Shown one piece after another: positions 32,973 to 43,345 of a stretch of 64,000 nt of DNA (its first letter is position 1; the number at the start of each line of letters is the position of its first letter). Location: contig QVOM02000034.1 in the NCBI GenBank assembly GCA_003586115.2, positions 17,343,444 to 17,407,443 on the forward strand. Direction: 5' to 3'. This DNA is from Salvator merianae. Taxonomy: Eukaryota > Chordata > Lepidosauria > Squamata > Teiidae. A program made the position numbers and the translations under genes. The notes beneath the pieces are model-generated. The model did no database searches. It had not been told where the DNA came from and was given only the letters and a program-made list of their open reading frames with translations.

Positions 32973-33398
32973 GGGCTGGTTTGCACTTTCCACCGTAGAA
33001 CAGGGTAATTATCCTGTTCTATGGTAGAAAAGACCTCGCAGTGCAGGGACCACCCATACTGTGAGGCCATAAAACAGATCCGCACCAGGATACCAGCATT
33101 TGCAGTGCAAATGCTGGTGTCCTGCACCATGACAGCAGCCAGGAAGCTTCTGGACACTGCCATGGTGTTCGGCAACACTGCATTATGGTGCAGGCGCAGC
33201 CATGCCATATGATGGTGCAGGCGCAGCCATACCAGATGATCCTGGTACGGATGTGGAGCATGATTTTGTGTTCCAAGGCAAGTAGTGATCAGGAGCAGCT
33301 GTAGTCTGCTCCCAATCTCAAGGGCCTCTGCAAAATGCAGAAGCACTTGACTAGCAAGTGTACTGGATGCTCACTAGTTTCAAGTGCGAAAAGGTCCC
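32973..33398. mobile_element. non-autonomous DNA transposon, family D (426 bp)
   Basis: The left end is GGGCTGGTTTGCACTTTCC; the reverse complement of the right end is GGGACCTTTTCGCACTTG. A palindrome AGAACAGGGTAATTATCCTG then TTCT at 32997-33020 sits at the same place as in the copy at 25437-25872. Between about 33094 and 33122, CAGCATTTGCAGTGCAAATG then CTG is also palindromic. A 27-bp private tandem duplication is inside (33185-33238). No matching flanks are seen at this copy. Confidence 0.75.
33185..33238. repeat. 27-bp tandem duplication inside family D element
   Basis: ATGGTGCAGGCGCAGCCAT occurs at 33185 and 33212, with linkers GCCATATG and ACCAGATG. It is not present in the family D copy at 25.4 kb. 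Confidence 0.85.
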
Positions 33399-33399
33399 A

Positions 33400-34480
33400 A
33401 GTGTATAGGATCTGTCCAGGCCTGGCCACTCCTTAACCCAAAACTCATGCAGTTTCATCTGGAATTCATGAGGTAAGACTTGTGTGAAGCTAGGGCCTAA
33501 AGTGTGGGAGGAACACATATCATCAGGTAACACACATTTTGGGAGCTTGAAGGGCTTTCCGTGGCCTGCATCTGCTCTTCAAAGGGCAAATAATGCTAAA
33601 CTGAAGTATTATCTGGCCTTTGGAGGGCTGGTGTGGGACCAAGAAAACCCCTGAAGAAATGTGTCACCATGCTTTGACATTGCATGGGCTCACAGAAGCC
33701 TGGGAAGCAGAAGACAGAACAGGTTTGCCCAGTTAAGGTCCATTTCCCAACCTTGGATAAGCGGAACTGTTTTTAATCAGGGATGTTTGTATTTCCTCTT
33801 CCTTCTAGGCAAGCTTTACTCTTAAAATATCTCTATTTTATAGATGGAACAATCTTTAGAATTGTTAATAGCCGTTTGTTAATTGTTAATAGCAAATAGT
33901 CTCATTTGCTTAAGTGTTGGACAGATACAACATCCACAGGATGAAAAATGACTAAACGCTAAGCATATATGTATGGCTTTATATAAAGGAAACTGCATTT
34001 TTTCATGTAAAAGGAATCTACAAAGCAGACTGAAATGTCCTTTACAGATACCTCTACCTCCAGAGCAACCTGATCATCAGTATCCTGCCAGATGTCTTAG
34101 CAGGGCTCGATTCTATTCTATTTCCTCTCCCCTGGGATCACCGCAGTAGAAACACCAGAAAGCAAACTACTTTTTTTGCCAAGGGAAAGGACTGGGAGGT
34201 CTTCTATCGTAACACACATGGATCCATAAATGTTTTAAAAGATATTGATTACAGGCCCTGAAGCGTTCATAGGAGATTATCTATAATATCTCAGTACCCT
34301 AATTTAAGGGTTTTGGAATTTTTGAAAATTTTGTGGCTGTCAGTTACAAAATGGCTACAGTGAGGCATGAGAGAAAAACATAAAAGTTAGAACAAAACTG
34401 GAAGCTCTTGTTCCTCCTCTTTCAGAAATATTAGGAAAGGAAGGCAGAACCAATCAGAAGGGAAGAGGGGCATATTTAAA
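33400..34480. other. unrecognised non-coding stretch
   Basis: A direct repeat (TTGTTAATAGC, about 33860-33895) is the only structure seen. No gene is supported. Confidence 0.4.
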
Positions 34481-34485
34481 ACTGT

Positions 34486-34648
34486 GGCCCTTCCTGCATT
34501 GGGCCTTATTCCAGATTATATCCCAGATTAGGGGCCTACTGTTCACATAGGGCCTGCCGTAATCTGTACTTAGCATGTGGACAATAAACTGCTATTCCAG
34601 GATATAATATCCAATATCCAATATATATAGACCCAATGTAGAAAGTCC
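34486..34648. mobile_element. non-autonomous DNA transposon, family A (163 bp)
   Basis: It begins GGCCCTTCCTGCATTGGGCC and ends CCCAATGTAGAAAGTCC. TGT flanks both sides (34483-34485 and 34649-34651). The interior has TTATTCCAGATTATATCCCA and a complementary CTATTCCAGGATATAAT. A short ATCCAATATCCAATAT duplication near the right end is private to this copy. Confidence 0.8.
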
Positions 34649-34654
34649 TGTGTC

Positions 34655-35320
34655 TCCATGGCAAGGCCCAGATGTTGTCTCTAAAGTGTTTTGATTTTCA
34701 GGCACAATGCAGACATCCCTGGGGCAACTAAACTCCACATCATCCACCACTGAGGCATCTGTGGAGATGTGACAAAGTCCTAGAAGCCCACTAAAGGCAC
34801 CTCAAGCTCAGTGGATGAAGAACAACATTGAGGTCATTTCCCTGCCCTTCAACATGATGAACGCCCACTGGCAGCTCAAAGGGGCTGCTGTGTCTTTGTA
34901 CAGAGGTTGTGCACAGATGTGGACATGCCATCTAAGGCAGCTTGCCTGGTGAACATGGTGTTGGGGAACCACCTCAACTGACCCCTATGAGACCACAGTA
35001 AAGCCACTGCAGTAGAGGCTCCTGACCCATTGCCCCCTGGAAGGTACATGGAGTGTATGGAATACATAATAAATCCTCTAATTGTTTTGATTTGGGTGGG
35101 TTTAGGTGCTGTTGCAGGCAACAGATGGTATGCTGGATATTCCAAATCCATAACTTACTATTGAGCATAGGAATGTTTTGATGGTCCTGCATTTTCAATA
35201 GAGGACTCTAGTATTTGTGTGTGCTAGTGGACCTTAATTGAACCCCTAGAAGAGAGGAGGAGAGTTCTGTTCTAGCCTGAATTCACCTGCATCTCTCTGG
35301 CCCTCTGCAGCCTACAGAGG
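34655..35320. other. unrecognised non-coding stretch
   Basis: I see no supported gene or repeat. Confidence 0.4.
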
Positions 35321-35326
35321 TGGTAC

Positions 35327-35468
35327 AAAGAAGGGAGGGAGGGGAAGGAAGGAAGGAAGGAAGGAAGGAAGGAAGGAAGGAAGGAAGGAAGAGAGAGAGA
35401 AAGAAAGAGAGAAAGAAAGAGAGAAAGAAAGAGAGAGAGAAAGAAAGAGAGAAAGAAAGAGAGAAAAA

Positions 35469-35527
<59 letters not shown>
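35327..35527. repeat. long polypurine microsatellite, (GGAA)n then (GAAA/GAGA)n
   Basis: About 200 bases contain no pyrimidine on the plus strand: GGAA repeats, then mixed GAGA/GAAA, then a pure GAAA run ending near 35527. The open frame rich in K, E and R that spans it is a by-product. Such tracts can adopt triplex (H-DNA) structure and are highly length-variable. Confidence 0.95.
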
Positions 35528-35528
<1 letters not shown>

Positions 35529-35805
35529 CTCCTTTAGTATGGTATTAATCTTGTCAGGGCTAGCTTAATATATTTTCCTTTCTAAGAAAAAGGAAAAAAT
35601 GACACCAATACACTCCACTTACCACAGGACTGGCAGCTGAATATAATTTCACTAGTGATGGGACATGGCCTGTTGAACCTGAAGGCTTAAGCTTGCCTTT
35701 GACAGCAAAAGTTGTATGGTTCACAAAGCACTTCTTCCCCAAGAATAACAGCTCAGAGGTTTCACACAAAACTGCTAAAGGGCTTACGACTACAGCTGTT
35801 GCCTG

Positions 35806-35810
<5 letters not shown>

Positions 35811-35872
<62 letters not shown>

Positions 35873-35902
35873 CCCTCTCTCTCTAACACACACACACACA
35901 CA
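35811..35902. repeat. (TC)n followed by (CA)n microsatellite
   Basis: A pure TC run of about 55 bases (35811-35866) is followed by a CT-rich spacer and a short CA run (about 35886-35902). Confidence 0.95.
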
Positions 35903-35935
35903 GAGTATAGTCTGGACTTCCTAGAAGTTGATTTA

Positions 35936-36300
35936 TCTCTTTCCGCACTTCCTTCTGGTGTGGTCCAGGAATGAGTCTAATGGGCCTGGCTACTGCACAC
36001 TATCGTGGGACAGCACAGGCCCTGCCCCCCGGAATGCTCTGTCTGCACGGGATAGAGCATACATCACGATAGGAGTACAAAATGGCGCCCTATTTTGATC
36101 CACCAGTTGACCTCAATATCAAAGGCTATTGGTGTACTAGTGGTTCATTGGGCACCCTTTTTGGCGGTGCTCCAGGAAGCACTGATGGAATTGGTGCTGG
36201 AAGTGATGCACCACCCAAAAGTGCCCTCTCTGAAACTTCAAAGGCTGGGAACTTTTGTACTTGGCCTTCAGAGCCTGGGAGTGAACTCTAAGTGCTGGGC
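35936..36300. mobile_element. possible DNA transposon fragment (family J-like)
   Basis: The left edge CTCTTTCCGCACTTCCTTC resembles the terminal motif of the other elements. Interior words such as GGTGTACT and CAAAGGCTGGGAACTTTTGT recall the element at 60600-61035. No right terminus or target duplication was found. Confidence 0.3.
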
Positions 36301-37050
36301 CCAGCCTTTGGCATTGATGGTCAGAGCTGGGCTGTCCAAAATGCAGACGGCCCTATCCTGCTCCAGTGGCAACTCATCTTGCCCTGGCCTGGGATACCAA
36401 AGACAAGTGTAGAAATAGCCAGAATGATGAACCAGATTAGTGGCTTCATGTATGGCTTTCAAGGTTTCCTGAATCACATTTCCTATCATTCCATGGGACT
36501 GGTATAAAATGAAGTGTGAGTTGTAGTTTAGGAGCATCTGGGGGTGCTATACTTGAGCACCCCAAATTAGATGGTCCTTTAGTTTGATCCATCAGGGTTT
36601 TCCTTATGTGCACAGAGGCCTGCCTTCTACAAAACAGAAACCTGAGACTGTATTTGGAACTCTGTGTCTTTAAGAATCTCGATGTTCCATTTACCAACAA
36701 ATAAGTGTGCTTTGCTTGGTACCCTCCACTCATGTGGACCTCATTTACAGTCTGTTCTCCACAGCATACAGTGACAAAGTGTTTGTGGGTTATTTACTTT
36801 GGAAGGGTACACATCTTTTGTCCAAGCTACTCATTGTTGCTGTGAGACTGGAATGCTGTTGCAAATGAAAAACAGAGTTCTCTGTTATGATAAGCCCAAA
36901 AGAGGTGTCATGAAGGTTTGCAGCACATCCTCAGGAAACCTTGAAAACGGATCTTGTTGAGTGCCTGAAAAAGCGGGAGAGAGATGTCAGTACAGGATTC
37001 TTGCTTTATTTTCTGAAATATTTCCTTTCATTCTGCTATAATGTCTTTTC
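36301..37050. other. unrecognised non-coding stretch
   Basis: No gene, RNA or repeat is recognised between the possible transposon fragment and the CTTT microsatellite. Confidence 0.4.
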
Positions 37051-37052
37051 CA

Positions 37053-37113
<61 letters not shown>

Positions 37114-37123
37114 TTTCTTTCTT
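37053..37123. repeat. (CTTT)n microsatellite
   Basis: This is a nearly pure CTTT run of about 70 bases. It is the opposite strand sense to the GAAA tract 1.7 kb upstream. Confidence 0.95.
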
Positions 37124-37189
37124 AGGGAAGAGATGGCCACCCTTCATTTCCTGAGAATATTTTATTTTGTTCTGATGTGGGGAGGCACA

Positions 37190-37330
37190 TATGCTTTGCA
37201 GAGCATATGTTTTGCATGCAGAACATTTCCTGACAATCTCTCATATTTCCATTTAAGAGGATTAGATATGAAGTGTTGGGGAAGTTCCTTTCCTAAGATC
37301 CTGAATAGCCTCTGCCAGTGATCCATGGCT
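37190..37330 (+). mobile_element. tRNA-derived SINE, degraded
   Basis: GCAGAGCATATGTTTTGCAT then GCAGAAC is the A-box end of a common reptile SINE. The B-box region is eroded (TTCCTGACAATCTCTCATAT), but TTTCCATTTAAGAGGATTAG and CCTCTGCCAGTGATCCATGG keep the expected downstream order. Confidence 0.55.
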
Positions 37331-37795
37331 GCCCCCACAACAAAGGGGCAACTGAGTGGTGGCAGCCCATCATTCATCCCGGAGGAGGGAGGCAGACTGT
37401 CTGCATATCCTGTGCCTCCTTTGCTTGCCACAAAAGCAGGTCACTTTCTATTTAGCCCTTGATGTGGCCAGGTAGGGAAAAAGTTGCCTCTGCCCCTGCT
37501 GTCCTTCTGTACAGTTCCAGCAGGAATGAATGAGGATGGTAAGCATCTTCGGAGTGTTTTCTTTTTTTGGCCTGCAAACAAGTTGCCTCCTAGGGTGCTT
37601 TCTGGGTAGCATTTTTTAGCCATGCAGGCACAGCCTATGCTGTTATAGCCCCTAAACTAGATTATGCAATTGGGCTGCCCTTGAAGACAGTTTAGAAGTT
37701 GAAACTTGGGCAAAGCACCGCTGACAGGACTCAGATTACCATCCTCAAAATACATGTAAAAAAGGTCTTTAAAAGGGCAAAATACTAATGGATTG
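37331..37795. other. unrecognised non-coding stretch
   Basis: Nothing identifiable was found here. Confidence 0.4.
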
Positions 37796-37799
37796 AATT

Positions 37800-37915
37800 G
37801 GGTGGTTCGACCCAGTTTGACCAGATCCTCTTGGTTCAGTTTGAGCTTGAACCACCCTCCAAAACTGGGAGTGGTTCAGTTTGATTGAATCCATTTCAGG
37901 TTCAAAGTGGTTCAG
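37800..37915. repeat. degenerate GGTTCAGTTTGA-motif repeat
   Basis: The words GGTTCGACCCAGTTTGACC, GGTTCAGTTTGAGCTTGAACC, GGTTCAGTTTGATTG and GGTTCAAAGTGGTTCAG form a loose array with local inverted pairing (GGTTCAGTTTGAG / CTTGAACC). Confidence 0.55.
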
Positions 37916-38155
37916 CATATCTCTATCCCAGTCCTTAGAGATCTGCACTGGTTACCACTTTGCTCCCCAGCCCAATTTGGAGCCCTAAATGACTTGGGAC
38001 CCAAATATCTGAAGCACTGCCTCCTCCCATACTGTCCTGATCTTCTCAGGAGGCCCTGCTATCAATCACATCCTTCTATGAGGTTCATGGGAAAGAAGGC
38101 TGGCCTCAGGTTGTGCTGGCCTCAGGTTGTCGAATAAGCTTCCCTTAAATACACC
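37916..38155 (+). mobile_element. L2-like LINE fragment
   Basis: The plus strand encodes VLRDLHWLPLCSPAQFGALN and DLGPKYLKHCLLPYCPDL, equivalent to the LHWLPV...FKAL-GL-P-YL--LL stretch of the L2 ORF2 C-terminus, with internal deletions. Confidence 0.65.
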
Positions 38156-38159
38156 AGAG

Positions 38160-39035
38160 ACAACCAAAGAAACCACATGAGTTTGGGGACAGCAGGAGCT
38201 CCTGTTATCATGCAGAACTGGACTCTGATCCATTACAGATCAAAACCTGGCTTGTCATGAGCCATGTATCCAGTTGCTGTGCAGTCCCTCCTCCACTGCC
38301 AATCCTCACTGAATAAATCAAGGTAATTGAATAAAATTGAACTCTGAAAGATCCAGAACAGACCAAAGGAAGTGTGTCTTCACCCAGTGCACAGGAAAAT
38401 TACATCAGTTCTAGATGGGAAGGAGAGAGTGGTGAAATGGACAGGAAGAGTGAATTTGCTGTTCCCAGCACTGAAAGCCTTGCTTGATGCTGCTTCCCTG
38501 AGAAGTACCAGGGGCAAAGTTTCCTTAAATTGTTTCAAGCATGAGAGATCTGGTTCGAAAACATAACATCTCAAAAGGCTGCTTGGCCTGGAATGTGAGA
38601 TCATGCAAATCCGTGCCATGTTGCTAGCCAGAATTTAAGTGTAACCCATCCCAGGCTGAATCCAGTGCATGAATGTGCCTTTAAGGAATTTGCTTTCTCA
38701 AGATATGATGATGACTACTCACTTTGAAGACTTCAGAAGAGGAATGAACAAATCCAGGAACAAGAAGGCAATCAGCAGCTCCTGTCCATGAGGATGGTGC
38801 TAATGCATTGTTTATGGGCTTCCTGTAGGCATTCATTGTCTTCTGCAAGAACAGACTGTAGGACGACACCTCTCATGTTCTTCATGGTCTGACCTGACAT
38901 AAGACAGCTTCCTGCGCACTCATGGATGGCTGCACAAACTTTAATCAGTGTGGATATAATGCTTGCCCATGGTTTCAGTTATAAGACAAGGAAAAATATA
39001 TTGCACTTGTGATAAAGAGATGCATCACACAATTC
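38160..39035. other. unrecognised non-coding stretch
   Basis: I see no supported features. Confidence 0.4.
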
Positions 39036-39039
39036 ATTG

Positions 39040-39205
39040 GGCCACCAAAGAACAGAGGTTGCCAGTTCAATCCCCATTATTACCCTGAAGTCAATAGTGG
39101 CAAATCACTTCTGTATCTGCCAAGAAAACTGCATGGGCATGCCCACAGAATCACCAGAAGCTGGTACTACCTCAATGGTCCATAACAATAACAATAACAA
39201 CAGTT
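39040..39205 (+). mobile_element. tRNA-derived SINE
   Basis: GAGGTTGCCAGTTCAATCCCC contains a good B box (AGTTCAATCCC). The body then reads GCCAAGAAAACTGCATGGGC and ends in an (ATAACA)n-type tail at about 39182-39203. The A box lies in degraded sequence near 39040. Confidence 0.65.
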
Positions 39206-41085
39206 ATACTTAGGCATAAATACTGTATTTTGTAATGCAGGAATCCTCACTTCTAAATTTTATTAAGGAACCTGACCTCAAGTCTTGCAGTCTATGCAGC
39301 AAATATACTGTCTAGAGACTGAAAGGGCCCTTGTGACTTAGAAGCATTAGTCATTCCTGAATTGGATAAATTGCAAATTATTTATTTAGCTTATTCGGTG
39401 CAAAGAAGGGGAGATGAAAACAGGTTACTGTTTGCTCCTCTACAAAATAAAGGCAGCAAGGAGTCCTTCACCTCCTAAAAGTCCTGACTGTAGAAGGGGG
39501 TACCTGTGAGATAAAAACAATCCCCTGTCCTAGAGTGACCTGTGTCCCCTCTAGGGTACAGGAGACCCACTGCAGATGGAAAGCAACTGATCCAATAATT
39601 AGGAGAAATTGTGACAAGAGGAACATTTGAAGGAGGGAGGAATAAATAGCCTTTTTTCTCGCCTACAAAAATAAAATCCATTTTTATGTTACTAAAAAAA
39701 GAAAGGAAAAAGGTGGGGGAGGCATCTGGCCTTCCAAAGAGAGGGAGTTGAAATATACAACTATATAGAAAACTCTACTGGTTTCTAGGGAAACTTGCTC
39801 CCCCTCCTTCTTTGGAGTTCCTAAGCGTTATGTAACATTTGAACAGCTCCTTTCCCAATCTATGGTCACTCTCAGGTCTTCTGTTGCAAAGCCAGAAACA
39901 GAGGAAAAAAAAAAAAAAAGATTCCATCAGGAAAGTTTTAACTCAGCGACAGAAATGGGAATCCGAGGAGGACACTCATTTCTCTTTGCTGGCCTCCTCC
40001 AGAAGCCCTTGGAAAATTGTCAGATGTTGGGCTGGTTGGGGAATGCTAACGTTACACAGCCTGCCTCGCGCCAATTCTCCTTCTTGGACTGGAGCTGAGG
40101 AGCAGGATTCAGCATTTTTCAAACTTGGAAAAAAAAGAAGAAAGAAAAAGAAAGGATGCTGGTGGAAAAGGGATATTTTAGGAAAATTCTCTCATGTGAA
40201 CCAGCAGGAGCAGATGGATTTAGGGCTATTTAAAGAAAGACAAAGTATTTTTAAAACTGTCCTGGCTGAGGGAGGCCAAACTGAGTGTCCTAACTATGGA
40301 AAGGGGATTCTCCCAGTTGTAATGCAGGAATGCGGGGGCAGATCTTTCCACCTGGGCAGGCTCATTTCTCCGTTCACTATGGGAAACATGTTAGTTTACA
40401 AGACCTCACTGTCCTCGAGCACAGCCAGGAGTTACGATACTAATCCAAGGCTTTCCACCATGTCCACCAGTCCTGCTCATTTCCCTTTGCTTTGCAGAAA
40501 CGCCACTTCAGAGGCAGAAGAACATACAGTACAAAGTGTACAATCCCAGTTAAATATTTGATATACAGATACTTCTTAAGGAACAGAAAATATTCTTCTT
40601 CCCTTTTGCCCAACTTGAATTCATTTTCTTAGACGAGTGGAAAATACATGTTTCTGCATCCTGTTTTCGGCACGGCGACGTTAGCACGGAACCCTTGAAG
40701 CTCTACGTCATGCCATGCAGTGTTGCAGAACTGCCTTCAAAGAAAGCATGTGTGCTGGGGGTCTGTGATTCTGTGATGGATACAGTATGGATTAGTGGCG
40801 ACCGTGTGCTCTGTGGCCAGTGAGGCAGAGTACAAGGCAGCTATAAGGGAAGCGGCACCCGGGCTCACAATAAGCAAAGCTAATGGTAGGGGGAAATTAT
40901 AAAACTTGCATGGAGGAGAGAAAAGGGAGTAGACTCAAGCTCTAAGCTACTGTGTGGGGGGGCCTGCTGCTCAAGGTGCCTGCACAAGCCAGGCCTCCTC
41001 CCATTATGGATGATCACATGCAATTTGCACAAATTGTAACCAGAAAATGCAGGTTGCTTGCATGACATTTACACGACAAGTTACT
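39206..41085. other. unrecognised stretch containing the longest open frame of the window
   Basis: A plus-strand frame from 39839 to 40561 (240 codons) stays open but shows lysine runs from A-rich DNA (39902-39919 and 40126-40150) and no recognisable domain. It overlaps other frames of similar character. I cannot assign a repeat or exon. Confidence 0.35.
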
Positions 41086-41089
41086 TGTT

Positions 41090-41215
41090 TATTTATTTAA
41101 GAATTTATATCTCACCCTTCACCAAATGGCTCCAGCTTTGGTCCCAATAATAAAAAGATAAAATTTATAAAGAATTCTTAAAACATATTTAAAATATGTT
41201 CAGAGATATTGTAGT
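41090..41215 (-). mobile_element. L2/SINE-type 3' tail, reverse strand
   Basis: (TTTA)n is followed by AATTTATATCTCACCCTTCA and CCAAATGGCTCCAGC, the reverse of the usual L2 3' stem, then an A-rich stretch. Confidence 0.55.
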
Positions 41216-41612
41216 GCGGACAAGCCCAACATTTAAAATAGATTCAACAGAACCTATACAACCTGCTTTTTTTCTATTTGGAAAAAAAAAATGAAATTTT
41301 CACCTGTATGCAAATACAATTTCTGCAAGAAATATTGCAATAATATCCTAAGTGTATGTTTATCTGTGAGTGTACTATGCAGCAGGAGAGGCATTTCATT
41401 TTACGACAATGGGAAATATTATCACAGGAAATAGTGACATTTCTACTTCCTTGCAAGCTTTTAAGTAGGACTTGTCAACTGCCAACAGCAAACCAAAAGT
41501 CTTTAGTTGAAGCTTTTTCACTGCCTGTACACAGAGCAGGAAACACCTCTGGTTTACCCATATATACATATATATACAGAGGCAAAGCTCTCCCTCGTGC
41601 ATTTTTAAATTA
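41216..41612. other. unrecognised non-coding stretch
   Basis: No supported gene or repeat is seen, apart from a short ATATATACAT run near 41560-41577. Confidence 0.4.
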
Positions 41613-41690
41613 TTATATGAGGGTTTTTCACAATGATTTAAGAGTGCTTCAGGGAGTACTTGGGATGAATGAAGGAGAACCCTCATATAA
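41613..41690. repeat. 78-bp unit with perfect 13-bp inverted ends
   Basis: TTATATGAGGGTT (41613-41625) and AACCCTCATATAA (41678-41690) are exact complements. If the terminal TA is taken as a duplicated target, the unit would resemble a very small Tc1/mariner-type MITE. That is only a suggestion, since the interior is not palindromic and no second copy is seen. Confidence 0.6.
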
Positions 41691-42210
41691 GTGAGGGAAA
41701 TAGCAGTACTTCCTGAAGGAAATCCTGAAATAGGTTTCTTCTAAAATACACGTAGGAACAAATCGCTTCTGTTTGGCATATGCCCTCAGAATTGAAACAT
41801 ACACTGAGGTGACATCACAGAGTCACATATCTATGCAGCACATGAAATAGCTCTGGTCCCCACACAAACCAGTGGTTCTCATACTATGGTCTTCTAAATC
41901 TTCCTGAAAAATAGCATTTTCTGCCAGTCCCAGGGGGACAGAAGTGGCATACTAAGAGTAGAATGCTGAAAGTTGTTTTTCAGGAACATTTAGAGGAGCA
42001 TCACTAGAGAACTACTGCTACAGGTGAAGATGCACATAGAAGTAAAAGAACATGAGAAATCATTTGTTTAATTTATTTTCTATGATTTTTAGGTTCACAG
42101 GGCCTTGAACAAAGTAATCTTAAAACTCAAATAGCAAGTGTGCTTGATGCTTCCTAGGCCAAAGTGTGAACAGTCCTGCAGATCTAGAAGCCAAAAATGC
42201 ATTTTCTGTA
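41691..42210. other. unrecognised non-coding stretch
   Basis: Nothing can be supported here. Confidence 0.4.
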
Positions 42211-42214
42211 TGAC

Positions 42215-42410
42215 TGAAGCTGCATCCAAACAGGGTCAGAAATTCATAATTATTTCATAATTGTACCTGATTTGCCAGATATGATCAAAATGCTCCCAAT
42301 CTAATCCTGGAATATAGACCCTATTTACCAGGGTATTGGTTATTCTGGTAAAATTAACTATTGTGGTTGCAATGTCCTGTTATTGCTGGAGGGTTAGGTG
42401 CCATAGAAAG
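42215..42410. mobile_element. non-autonomous DNA transposon, family I
   Basis: It begins AAGCTGCATCCAAACAGG and aligns with the reverse complement of 25039-25232 over about 190 bases. Shared words include TTTCATAATT, CCTGATTTGCCAGA, ATGATCA and GGTAAAATTAACTATTG. The right end is not determined. Confidence 0.65.
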
Positions 42411-42481
42411 AAAATCTCGCAGTTGTAGCATCACTCCACTGCTGTTACAAATGCTAAAACACGGAATATTGCCTAAACAAT

Positions 42482-42540
42482 GGGCCTTTTCACACTTTCC
42501 ACATTAGAATGGGGTAATTAGCAGCTCAACTGCTAATGGG
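42482..42540. mobile_element. truncated family C element
   Basis: GGGCCTTTTCACACTTTCCA, then ATTAGAATGGGGTAATTA, matches one arm of the 142-bp element at 26.9 kb. The fold-back is cut short: TTAGCAG...CTGCTAA pairs around CTCAA, and the L2 fragment begins soon after. Confidence 0.6.
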
Positions 42541-42569
42541 AATTTCTGGACGGAAACTCAGCATGCCAG

Positions 42570-43345
42570 TCTTGAAGGAACTGCATTGGTTACCAATTCT
42601 CTACTGAACCCAATTCAAGGGGTTGATATTGACATATAAAGCCCTAAAGGCCTGGGCCCCAAATATCTGAAGGAGTACCTTCTCACATATAGATCTGCCT
42701 GTGCTTTTAGATCACGCAGTGAAGAAGAAGAAGAATTTGGTTTTTATATCCCGCTTTTCTCGGCCGAAGCTGACTCAAAGCGGCTTACAAGGTTATTTTT
42801 CGCCCGAAGGCTTACATCTGTCTTCCGCATCACACAAAGTGATGCTCCCCATTTATCTACTTGCAATTACTTGCTTTCGAACAGCTAGGTTGGCTGGAGC
42901 TAGAGGCCAGTAGATGGCGCTCATCCCCTCTACACGGCAGACAAGGGCCTCGAACTCCGATCCTCCTATTGAAGGATCAGTGCCTTAGCCACCTGCACCA
43001 CTGTGCCTCTTGAAGGCCTTCTTGTAGTTCTCCTACCCTCAGAGGTGCAAGAAGCCCTTTTCCATGGCAGACTTCTAGTTTTGGAGTAGCCTCCCAGTAG
43101 AGGTACCCCAGGAGCCAACTTTATATGGTTTTTAGTGCCTGGTGGAAGCAAGCCTATTTACCCAGGCTTTTGATGCTTCGCTTCCTCTAAATGTAGTCCT
43201 GTAGGATGGGAGGGGATATCTTTTAAATATACTTTAATATTTTTAAAAAATTATTGTTATTGTATGCTGTGACCCATCTTGGGACCTTCAGGTGAACGGC
43301 AGGATACAAATATAGCAAATAAATAGATAAATATTCACCTGCAGT
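42570..43345 (+). mobile_element. L2-like LINE 3' end, interrupted by a SINE
   Basis: Before the SINE (42570-42720) the sense sequence encodes LKELHWLPI-like and KALKAWAPNI-like pieces of the L2 C-terminus. After it (43009-43345) come remnants of the LW/F-LP motif region, then a 3' UTR ending GTGACCCATCTTGGGACCTT then CAGGTGAACGGCAGGATACA and a (AAAT)n-like tail. The frames are dead. Confidence 0.78.
42721..43008 (-). mobile_element. tRNA-derived SINE with L2-type tail, copy 2
   Basis: This is the more complete copy. On the minus strand it starts near GTGGTGCAGGTGGCTAAGGC (A box), then GGAGTTCGAGGCCC (B box, close to the canonical GTTCGANNCC), then AAGCCGCTTTGAGTCAGCTT and CGGGATATAAAAACC with a short (TTC)n end. 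It inserted into L2. I could not identify clean target duplications. It matches 15281-15541. Confidence 0.87.

Noticed and set aside
35320..35568. Open frame rich in arginine, lysine and glutamate
   Set aside because: It is a translation of the GGAA/GAAA microsatellite; purine-only DNA rarely forms stops in this frame.
35560..35901. Minus-strand frame with an RE repeat
   Set aside because: It is a translation of the (TC)n tract on the opposite strand.
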